In this document: piece by piece, positions 15,014 to 21,578 of the stretch
Layout of the letters: each line of letters starts with the position of its first letter
Numbering within the stretch: the first letter of the stretch is position 1
Assembly (NCBI GenBank): GCA_023440865.1
Contig: JAEXRM010000002.1
Location: forward strand, 1-22,322
Reading direction: 5' to 3'
Length of the DNA stretch: 22,322 bases
Source: Bacillota bacterium
Lineage (GTDB): Bacteria > Bacillota > Clostridia > DSM-8532
The notes under the pieces: generated by a model
Told to the model about the DNA's origin: nothing
What the model saw: the letters and a program-made list of their open reading frames with translations, nothing else
The model's database searches: none
Made by a program: the position numbers and the translations under genes

Positions 15014-16504
15014 GTGGCAAAGGCAAGAATTTTCGCAGACAGAAACATGCAGGTCGGCCAGGTGGCCCCGACATTGTTCGGCTCGTTCATCGAGCACCTG
15101 GGCCGTGCCGTGTACACCGGCATATACGAACCCGGCCACCCGACGGCGGATGAGGACGGCTTCCGGCAGGATGTGCTGGATCTGGTCGCGGGCCTGCGGG
15201 TGCCGATGGTGCGCTACCCCGGTGGCAACTTCCTGTCCGGCTACAACTGGATGGACGGCATCGGCCCCAAGGAAAACCGCCCCGTGAAGCTCGATCTGGC
15301 GTGGCGCACGACCGAAACCAACCAGTTCGGCACAGACGAGTTCATGAAGTGGTGCAAAAAAGCCGGCATCGAGCCGATGATGGCCGTCAACCTCGGCACG
15401 GGCACGCCGCAGGAGGCCGCGAACCTGGTGGAGTACTGCAACCATCCCGGCAAGACACAGTATGCCGAGCTGCGCCGCAAGAACGGCCAGGATGCGCCGT
15501 ATGCGGTCAAGACCTGGTGCCTTGGCAACGAAATGGACGGTCCGTGGCAGATCTGCCATCTGACCGCCGAGGATTATGCGAAGAAGGCCCAGGTCACGGC
15601 CCAGATGATGAAGCAGATCGATCCCACGCTCAAGCTGGTCGCCTGCGGCTCGAGCAGCGTGGAGATGCCGACCTACCCCGAATGGGACCGCATCGTGCTC
15701 GACAACCTCTACGAGGACATCGACTACATCTCCATGCACCGGTACTACTGGTGCACCGACAGCCGCAACGACTTCTTCGCCAGCTATCACGACATGGACC
15801 GGTTCATCCACACCATCAAGTCCGCGATCGACTTCGTCAAGGCCAAGCACCGCTCGAACAAGACGGTGAACATCTCCTTCGACGAGTGGAACGTCTGGTA
15901 CCAGAACGCCCAGGGCGACGCCGCCTGGGGCGAGGCGCCGCACATCCTCGAGGACATCTACAGCCTCAAGGATGCGCTGGTGTTCGCCGGCATGATGAAC
16001 ACGCTTTTGAACAACTGCGACCGCGTGAAGGTCGCGTGCCTCGCGCAGCTGGTCAATGTCATCGCGCCCATCTTCACCGAAAAGGGCGGCAAGGCCATCA
16101 AGCAGGCAACCTACTTCCCGTTTGAAATGGCGTCGCTGTATGGCCGCGGCACGGTGCTCACCGGCATCGTCGATTGTGGGAAGTTTGACAGCAAGTACGG
16201 TCAGGCCAACATCCTTTCGTCCGCGATCGTGGACAATGGGGACGGAGCCCTGTCGGCCTTCCTGACGAACTACGGTGAGGAAGCCATCGACTGCGAGCTC
16301 GAGCTGCGCAGCTTCGGCGCCCTCACGGCACACGACTGCGTGGTGCTGGACGGCCCCGATCTCGAGGCTCGCAACACACTGGACAACCCCGATGCGGTCA
16401 CACCCCGCAAGGGCGGTCTGCCGACGATCGACGGCGCCGTCGCAACAGCGAAGTTGCCGCCGTTGAGCCATGTGATGCTGCGGTTCGGGTATCGGCAGGC
16501 GTAA
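15014..16504 (+). CDS. abfA: Alpha-L-arabinofuranosidase, GH51
   Basis: A 496-residue cytoplasmic retaining alpha-L-arabinofuranosidase that releases arabinose from arabino- and arabinoxylo-oligosaccharides. The N-terminal SFIEHLGRAVYTGIYEP (24-40) and the barrel segment RYPGGNFLSGYNW (67-79) are GH51 signatures. The general acid/base is E173 (GNEMDGPWQ) and the nucleophile E291 (SFDEWNVWY), close to the positions 175 and 294 known in the Geobacillus enzyme. The C-terminal ~120 residues form the beta-sandwich. There is no signal peptide, so substrates must first be imported, which fits the transporter genes directly upstream. The start is GTG at 15014, 6 nt after the permease stop. Its AGGAG ribosome site overlaps that stop. 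Confidence 0.96.
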   Translation: MAKARIFADRNMQVGQVAPTLFGSFIEHLGRAVYTGIYEPGHPTADEDGFRQDVLDLVAGLRVPMVRYPGGNFLSGYNWMDGIGPKENRPVKLDLAWRTTETNQFGTDEFMKWCKKAGIEPMMAVNLGTGTPQEAANLVEYCNHPGKTQYAELRRKNGQDAPYAVKTWCLGNEMDGPWQICHLTAEDYAKKAQVTAQMMKQIDPTLKLVACGSSSVEMPTYPEWDRIVLDNLYEDIDYISMHRYYWCTDSRNDFFASYHDMDRFIHTIKSAIDFVKAKHRSNKTVNISFDEWNVWYQNAQGDAAWGEAPHILEDIYSLKDALVFAGMMNTLLNNCDRVKVACLAQLVNVIAPIFTEKGGKAIKQATYFPFEMASLYGRGTVLTGIVDCGKFDSKYGQANILSSAIVDNGDGALSAFLTNYGEEAIDCELELRSFGALTAHDCVVLDGPDLEARNTLDNPDAVTPRKGGLPTIDGAVATAKLPPLSHVMLRFGYRQA

Positions 16505-16535
16505 ACGCTTGCACGTGCATGTGAAACAGGAAAAG

Positions 16536-16563
16536 GGGAACCCGGGCGGACGCCCGGGTTCCC
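16536..16563. other. Hairpin after abfA
   Basis: A perfect 12-bp inverted repeat (GGGAACCCGGGC at 16536-16547, GCCCGGGTTCCC at 16552-16563, 4-nt loop) begins 31 bp after the abfA stop. No T-run follows on the plus strand; four A precede it. It may reduce read-through into, or protect mRNA upstream of, the GH43 gene rather than end transcription fully. Confidence 0.65.
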
Positions 16564-16645
16564 GTACCCTCACGGCCGATTCCGCACGATATGCCGTTAT
16601 TGGATGCCGCGACAGGATGCACGAATCGGCCGGAAACAGGAGCGC

Positions 16646-18226
16646 ATGATGAAAAAAGCGTGGAATACCCTGATGGCAGGCGTACTGCTGGCAACCTGTC
16701 TGACCGGATGCGCCGCACCTGCGGTGAAGGAGCAGACCATGAAGGATGACAAGAGCGGTGTGCCGTCTTCCGGCGAAACGGCTGCGGCAGCGGACGCCAC
16801 GGCAGCGGACGCCACGGCATCCAATCCCGCCGGCACTCCTTCGCCGGATCAGGCCGTTCCGTCGAAGGGGCCGACCTACACCGGTTTCCGCCCCATCGGC
16901 GATGAAACGCTGATGATGGATCCTTCCCTGTGGGGAGAACTGAACACGCACGATCCGTCGATCTTCAAGGACGGCGACACCTATTACGCCTTCTCGACGG
17001 ACGCCTCCTACGGCGACGTCCACAAGCCCGGCGTGCAGATCCGCAAGTCGAAGGATCTCATCACCTGGCAATACGTCGGTGCGGCCTTTTCCGATTACGG
17101 GAAGGATTGCGCGGCCGCGATCGCGCATGCCAAGCTCGATCCGGCCAAGAAGCAGGGCCTGTGGGCGCCCGATGTGGTGAAGGTCGGCGACACCTACCGC
17201 CTGTACTACTCGGCGTCCACCTTCGGTTCCTCTCGTTCCTGCATCGGCCTGGCCGAGTCGAAGTCGATCGAGGGACCCTATGTCGACAAGGGCATCGTGG
17301 TGGAATCGGAGGTCAACGCCGTTTCCGGCCCCAACTGCATCGATCCTGCGTTGATCGAAGACGGCTCCGGGCGGGTGTACATGTCCTACGGCTCCTTCTC
17401 CGGCGGTATCTTCATGACCGAGCTCGATCCTGCGACCGGCTTTCTCAAGGACAGCGCGGTCAAACCCGTCCGCATCGCCGGCAGCCGCGGTGCCCGGGTG
17501 GAGGGCTCCTATCTCCTCTATATCAAGGAAGAAGGAAAAGACGAAGGGTGGTTCTACCTGTTCGTCTCCTATGGCTCGCTGTCCAAGGACTACAACATCC
17601 GCGTGGGCCGCTCGCGCAGCGCCACCGGGCCATATCTGGATGCCAACGGCAAGGACATGGCAGCCCTCGGCGCCGGCAACGAGGGCAAGGTCGGCACCAA
17701 GCTGCTGGGCGGCTACCAGTTCCTGACCGACGCCGGCGTGACGCAGTCCAAGGGCTTCATGGCGCCGGGTCACAACAGCGCGCTCGTGGACGGGGATCGG
17801 TACTTCCTGGTACACCATGTACGGACCTATTCCCTGCCGGATTACTGGTTTACGATGCATGTCCGGGCTTTTTACCTGAATCGTTTCGAATGGCCGGTGG
17901 TCGCGCCGAACCGTTACCATGGTGAAAGCGCAACCGCCATCGTATTGCCGGACGGCGAATACGGCCTGGTGGCGCACGGTACCGATTCGAACGCGCAGGC
18001 GCACAAGTCCCGCAAGGTCACGCTGGCCGGCGGTGAGGTGACAGGTGCGGTGGAAGGAACCTACGAGGTGTACGACGGGTACCGCATTACGCTCACGCTC
18101 GACGGTACCGTGTATGACGGCGTCGTGCTCAACCAGTACGACGGGGAACGCAAGCGCGACATCATCTCGTTCACGGCCATGAGTGAAAACGGGCTGTGCG
18201 TGTGGGGAAACACGCAGATCAAGTGA
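16646..18226 (+). CDS. Lipoprotein endo-1,5-alpha-L-arabinanase, GH43 (Abn2-like)
   Basis: A 526-residue surface-anchored arabinan hydrolase. Residues 1-21 are a signal peptide with lipobox LTG-C22. An Ala/Asp/Thr/Ser/Pro-rich linker (about 35-75) leads to the five-bladed GH43 propeller. Catalytic residues in family positions are base D103 (THDPSIFKDG), pKa modulator D233 (CIDPALIED) and acid E286 (RVEGSYL). WAPDVVKVGDTYRLYY (173-188) is typical. From NRFEWPVVAPNRY (412-424) onward it matches the extra C-terminal beta domain of larger arabinanases such as B. subtilis Abn2. AGGAG at 16638-16642 serves ATG 16646 or, with better spacing, ATG 16649. It would cut linear arabinan outside the cell and feed the transporter encoded upstream. 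A clear terminator follows. Confidence 0.92.
   Translation: MMKKAWNTLMAGVLLATCLTGCAAPAVKEQTMKDDKSGVPSSGETAAAADATAADATASNPAGTPSPDQAVPSKGPTYTGFRPIGDETLMMDPSLWGELNTHDPSIFKDGDTYYAFSTDASYGDVHKPGVQIRKSKDLITWQYVGAAFSDYGKDCAAAIAHAKLDPAKKQGLWAPDVVKVGDTYRLYYSASTFGSSRSCIGLAESKSIEGPYVDKGIVVESEVNAVSGPNCIDPALIEDGSGRVYMSYGSFSGGIFMTELDPATGFLKDSAVKPVRIAGSRGARVEGSYLLYIKEEGKDEGWFYLFVSYGSLSKDYNIRVGRSRSATGPYLDANGKDMAALGAGNEGKVGTKLLGGYQFLTDAGVTQSKGFMAPGHNSALVDGDRYFLVHHVRTYSLPDYWFTMHVRAFYLNRFEWPVVAPNRYHGESATAIVLPDGEYGLVAHGTDSNAQAHKSRKVTLAGGEVTGAVEGTYEVYDGYRITLTLDGTVYDGVVLNQYDGERKRDIISFTAMSENGLCVWGNTQIK
16787..16816 (+). repeat. 15-bp tandem duplication in the GH43 linker
   Basis: Two perfect consecutive copies of GCAGCGGACGCCACG (16787-16801 and 16802-16816) encode the repeated AADAT segment in the linker between lipid anchor and catalytic domain. 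A multiple of three keeps the frame, so linker length could change by slippage. Confidence 0.85.
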
Positions 18227-18284
18227 AGGTCGGATCCTGGGTAGAACGTGCTCCTTCCCGGGTAGCAGGATGATCCGGCGAGAA

Positions 18285-18334
18285 CAGGCGTCTTTCCTGA
18301 TGTTGTAACGGACAGGAAAGATGCCTGCATTTTT
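18285..18334 (+). terminator. Rho-independent terminator of the arabinan operon
   Basis: A 15-bp stem (CAGGCGTCTTTCCTG at 18285-18299, CAGGAAAGATGCCTG at 18313-18327) with one G-T pair and a 13-nt loop is followed by CATTTTTG, a run of five T. It lies 58 bp after the GH43 stop. The opposite strand lacks a T-run, so it is mainly a plus-strand terminator. Confidence 0.88.
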
Positions 18335-18371
18335 GTTCGGATGATCGACAGGTCTCAAGCAGGATTTCCGC

Positions 18372-19109
18372 CTATGCCAGTCCGTACAACCCCAACGCGT
18401 CGCGACGCAGTGCCTGCGCGTACAGGCCCACCACGTCCGCCACCGGAAAGAACATGACCGCGCAATCCCCGATGTGGCCGGTACGGATCAGCCCTGCCTT
18501 GAACGCCCTGTCCTGGATGGTGTACCAGGCCTTGACCGGCGCGGTGCCGGTTTCCACGAACCATGCATCCGGCGGATAAAGGACCGTCACGGCATCCGAA
18601 GGCTTGAAGATGTCACGGACCCGCTGCGGCAGCAGATCTTCGACGTAATGCATGGCGGTGAGCCGGTAGATGTCGACGCCCAGCATCAGCGCCATGCCGC
18701 CATGGTCGATGAGGTGCTGGAAGCCGCAGGATGCCGCCTTGTCGGCATTCCGGCCCCAAGCGGCGGTGGCGAAAACGCCATCGCCGACGATCACGTCCGG
18801 CTGCAGGCGGAAGGTATCGGCGATCAGGCCCATGGCGCTGCGGGGTTCGTCGGGTGAAAGGATGCGCGCCTTGTAGGTGATGCCGAGGCGTACGTCCTCC
18901 GCGGTCTTCTGCAGGTCGGGACTGAGCCTGAGCGCGGGCATGAACAGGCTCCCGTTCGGTCCCACACTGTCCTTGAGCGCCCTGATGACCGTCTCCGCAC
19001 CACCGTCCACCGGGCCGAAGCTTCTGAGTGAGCTGTGCACCTCCAGCTCCATGCCGGAACGGACGCCGATGCGCTGCATACCTTCGAGGATTTCACCGTA
19101 ACCGATCAT
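18372..19109 (-). CDS. AAC(3)-family N-acetyltransferase-like protein
   Basis: A 245-residue protein of the aminoglycoside 3-N-acetyltransferase (antibiotic_NAT/YokD) family, slightly short for it. Family marks are HSSLRSFGPVDGG (25-37), the MGLIADTFR segment (93-101), and LMLGVDIYRLTAMHYVED (141-158). H154 and E157 in the last correspond to the conserved base and its partner. Members transfer acetyl from acetyl-CoA to an amino group. Many chromosomal relatives in Bacillota are not proven resistance enzymes, so the substrate should not be assumed to be an aminoglycoside. Start ATG 19109 follows AAAAGGGGAA. The open frame extends upstream to 19283, but those 58 residues do not resemble the family. 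Confidence 0.8.
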   Translation of the reverse strand: MIGYGEILEGMQRIGVRSGMELEVHSSLRSFGPVDGGAETVIRALKDSVGPNGSLFMPALRLSPDLQKTAEDVRLGITYKARILSPDEPRSAMGLIADTFRLQPDVIVGDGVFATAAWGRNADKAASCGFQHLIDHGGMALMLGVDIYRLTAMHYVEDLLPQRVRDIFKPSDAVTVLYPPDAWFVETGTAPVKAWYTIQDRAFKAGLIRTGHIGDCAVMFFPVADVVGLYAQALRRDALGLYGLA

Positions 19110-19284
19110 GAAGGTTCCCCTTTTCTGGATGCGGATCCGCTTGTGCGGATGCCTGTTCCCCTGTGTGGACTCATGCTTGTGGAAGCGGCCATGGCTGCCG
19201 GTGTGTTTGCGGATCTCGCCCGGGTGTATGACAATAGAATACAGAAGAGGCACAGAGGCATTTCCCGGAATGCACCAGCACATG

Positions 19285-19309
19285 CCTGTATTTGCTTCGC
19301 AAATACAGG
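19285..19309. promoter_or_regulatory. Interrupted palindrome upstream of the toxin-antitoxin pair
   Basis: CCTGTATTTGC (19285-19295) and GCAAATACAGG (19299-19309) are perfect 11-bp arms around TTC, ending 15 bp before the antitoxin ATG. Type II antitoxins commonly repress their own operon through such palindromes, so this is a good operator candidate. It could also fold as an mRNA hairpin next to the ribosome site. No clear -35/-10 pair was identified. Confidence 0.6.
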
Positions 19310-19324
19310 ATAAGAGGTGATGAT

Positions 19325-19546
19325 ATGGCCATCTCCCTGCGGCTGACAGAAGAGGAAACGGCGTTGATCAAAGCGTATGCCGCCATGAAGAACGTGTCGG
19401 TCTCCGAATTGATCCGCCAGACCATGCTTGATCGTATCGAAGAGGAGTACGATTTGCAAGCGTATGAGAAAGCCATGCATGCCTTCCGGCGCAACCCGGT
19501 GACGTACAGCCTCGAAGAGGTGGAAAAGGAGCTGGGTCTGCGATGA
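19325..19546 (+). CDS. RelB-type antitoxin with ribbon-helix-helix N-terminus
   Basis: A 73-residue protein. The N-terminal MAISLRLTEEETALIKAYA with NVSVSELIRQTML forms a ribbon-helix-helix DNA-binding domain of the RelB/DUF6290 antitoxin type. The charged C-terminal part (EYDLQAYEKAM...SLEEVEKELGLR) would wrap the toxin. ATG 19325 follows AAGAGGTGAT; an in-frame upstream ATG at 19292 lies within the palindrome. Its stop overlaps the toxin start as ATGA, the usual coupling of antitoxin and toxin. It should neutralise the toxin and repress the operon. Confidence 0.88.
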   Translation: MAISLRLTEEETALIKAYAAMKNVSVSELIRQTMLDRIEEEYDLQAYEKAMHAFRRNPVTYSLEEVEKELGLR

Positions 19547-19812
19547 CGTTCCATGTCGTCTTTTCCGAGGACGCGCGCAAGGTGCTGAAAAAGCTGGATC
19601 CCTCAGCGGCCATGCTGCTGCTTGGCTGGATCCGCAAGCATCTTGAAGGCTGCGAGGATCCGAGGCGCCATGGGAAGGCGCTGACCGCCAACCACCGGGG
19701 CAAGTGGCGTTATCGTGTGGGCGATTGCCGATTTCTCGCCGAAATCCGTGACGCCGAGGTCGTCATCCTGGTGCTGGATATCGGGCACCGGCGTGAGGTG
19801 TGCCGTCAGTAG
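19543..19812 (+). CDS. RelE/ParE-superfamily toxin
   Basis: An 89-residue toxin of the RelE type, expected to cleave mRNA on the ribosome. The fold pattern is typical: FSEDARKVLKKLDP (7-20), HGKALTANHRGKWRYRVGDCRFLAEI (43-68) and VVILVLDIGHRREVC (73-87). Basic residues K54, R56, R58 and R83/R84 are in place for RNA binding. Two positions where relatives usually have Tyr are Cys: C62 (GDCR, commonly GDYR) and C87 (REVC, commonly REVY; Tyr87 matters in E. coli RelE). It may be weakened or use other residues. It overlaps the antitoxin by 4 nt and ends 39 bp before the convergent ABC-F gene. ParE-like gyrase action cannot be excluded. Confidence 0.87.
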   Translation: MTFHVVFSEDARKVLKKLDPSAAMLLLGWIRKHLEGCEDPRRHGKALTANHRGKWRYRVGDCRFLAEIRDAEVVILVLDIGHRREVCRQ

Positions 19813-19851
19813 CAACGTTTGGCCGTTTCAGCGCAACGACGCCGGCCTTGT

Positions 19852-21399
19852 TCACCCAAGCCGCTCCCTGTCCACGGGAACCAATCCCTCCGGTGTCAGC
19901 TCCAGCACCGTTTCGCACACGTCGCGCATGAAAGCGCGGTCGTGCGAGACGGCGAGAATCGTGCCCGAAAACGCCCCCAGGACCTCGCGGATCACCGGGT
20001 TCGACAACGGCGAGAAGTTGCGCGTCGGTTCGTCGAGCAGCAGCACGTTGGCGCCGTCGAGGTTCATCTTCAGGAAGAACAGCTTGGCTTTCTGCCCGCC
20101 GGAGAGCTCCGCGATGGGGCGTTCCATCTCCTCGGCGGTGAATTTCATGCTGCCCAGCCAGGTGCGGATTTTCGTCGTCTCGTCCTTGAAGCCCGTGACC
20201 GCAAGGAAGCCGACCGCCGTCTTCTCCTTCGCGAGCCGGTCCTCGTAGTTTTGCGGCATATAGCCCGCATGGATGTCGGCGCGTGCCAGCAGCCCGTCCG
20301 CAATGTGCCGCAGCAGGGTCGTCTTGCCGACGCCGTTGCGCCCGATCAGGCAGAGCTTTTCACCGCCCGCCGCGTGCAGGCGCAGGTTGCGCGCCAGCAC
20401 CCGGCCGTCGATGGTCAGTTCCGGCAGGGCGAGGTCGATCACCGTCTTGCCGCGCGGCACGGGCACCGAGCCCTGGAACCGCAGCAGGATGGCGTCCTCG
20501 GTGTCCGGCATCTGCGTCATGTCTTCTGCTTCCCGTTCGAAGCGCCGTCCCATGGACTTGACGGCGTGCATCTTTTTCTTCAGGAGCCGGCCGCCGGAGG
20601 GATCCTGGCGGGAGATCGCGTGCTGCTGGTGTTCCACCTTCTGTTCGATCTGCCGGTACTTTGCCATCTTCCGGTCGTACTCGTCCTGTCCCTTGCGGGC
20701 CAGCTGCTCCTGCCGCGCGAACGCCGAGAGCCGTTCGTCGATGTACTGCCGGTAGGGCATGCGGGCGACGGTATGGCGCGGCACGGTTTTCTTGCGCACC
20801 TTCTCCAGATGGATCACGACATTTGCAACGCGCTCGATCAGGGTTTCGTCGTGCGAGACAAACAGTACCGGGAGAGGGCAGGCGCCGAGGTAGCGTTCCA
20901 GCCAGCGCAGGGTGTCGATGTCGAGGTCGTTCGAGGGCTCGTCGAGCAGCAGCAACGTCGGCTTTTGCAGCAGCACGCGGGCCAGCTGCGCCTTGATCTT
21001 CTCCCCTCCGGAGAGGGTACCAAGCGTCTGGTCGGAATAAAAGAAATCCACCGTCAGTCCGAACGCGCCAGCCATGTCGGCGAGGTCCCGGGGGGATGCG
21101 TCCGAAAAAAAGGGAACCTCGGAAAAGAAGGTGTACAGCGTCTTTTCACGATCTTCCTCCGGCAGCTCCTGCGGCAGATAGCCGACGACCTCGCCCCGCA
21201 GGCGGATGTCGCCCGCATACTCCGCATACGCGTCCACGAGCGCCGGGTCGACCAGCAGCTTGAGCAGGGTGGACTTGCCGTTCCCCTCCTCGCCGACAAT
21301 GACGGCCTTGTCGCCGGGGTTCAGGACGAAGGAGAAATCGCGGATGAGATCGGTCAGATCCTTCTTGTGGAAGATGGAAAGGTGCTGGATTTGCAGCAT
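19852..21399 (-). CDS. ABC-F family ATPase with noncanonical second D-loop
   Basis: A 515-residue soluble protein with two ATPase domains and no membrane segments, the ABC-F layout of ribosome-acting translation factors. Domain 1 has Walker A GEEGNGKS (36-43), signature LSGGEK (129-134), Walker B/D-loop LLLLDEPSNDLD (149-160) and switch His183. A basic, charged interdomain linker (about 200-300; KKKMHAVKSMGRRFERE near its end) would reach the ribosomal P-site region. Domain 2 has GRNGVGKTT (353-361), LSGGQK (432-437), LLLDEP (453-458) and SHD (485-487), but its D-loop reads TRNFSPLS rather than the usual T/SNHLD. Both catalytic Glu (154, 457) are present. It may be a housekeeping factor or a ribosome-protection protein; sequence alone does not decide. 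GAGGTG upstream of ATG 21399 is a weak, distant ribosome site, and only a poor extended -10 (TGGTATGCT near 21470) is seen in the 179-bp gap. Confidence 0.9.
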   Translation of the reverse strand: MLQIQHLSIFHKKDLTDLIRDFSFVLNPGDKAVIVGEEGNGKSTLLKLLVDPALVDAYAEYAGDIRLRGEVVGYLPQELPEEDREKTLYTFFSEVPFFSDASPRDLADMAGAFGLTVDFFYSDQTLGTLSGGEKIKAQLARVLLQKPTLLLLDEPSNDLDIDTLRWLERYLGACPLPVLFVSHDETLIERVANVVIHLEKVRKKTVPRHTVARMPYRQYIDERLSAFARQEQLARKGQDEYDRKMAKYRQIEQKVEHQQHAISRQDPSGGRLLKKKMHAVKSMGRRFEREAEDMTQMPDTEDAILLRFQGSVPVPRGKTVIDLALPELTIDGRVLARNLRLHAAGGEKLCLIGRNGVGKTTLLRHIADGLLARADIHAGYMPQNYEDRLAKEKTAVGFLAVTGFKDETTKIRTWLGSMKFTAEEMERPIAELSGGQKAKLFFLKMNLDGANVLLLDEPTRNFSPLSNPVIREVLGAFSGTILAVSHDRAFMRDVCETVLELTPEGLVPVDRERLG

Positions 21400-21578
21400 G
21401 AAGGCGGGTCACCTCGTTCCGGGGAAAGCGGGCGCGTCCTGAGACGGACAGGCGCACCATGATGCATTCAGCATACCATGGGGGCATGCGGCCGGAAGCG
21501 GTGAAAACGGGTCATACGGAAGGATGCCGCATGCGTCTTGGTATCGGGGGCGATCGCAACATCCATGCGGCGCGCGGT

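Noticed and set aside
16510..16519. Short palindrome TGCACGTGCA after abfA
   Set aside because: A 10-bp palindrome in GC-rich DNA is expected by chance and has no promoter context.
14990..18358. An antisense open frame of 1122 codons spanning abfA and the GH43 gene
   Set aside because: It is exactly codon-opposite to both genes, which happen to share a frame. Stops there would need TTA, CTA or TCA codons in the sense genes, which GC-rich codon use avoids. It has low-complexity His/Arg/Val-rich translation, and the sense genes have intact catalytic motifs.
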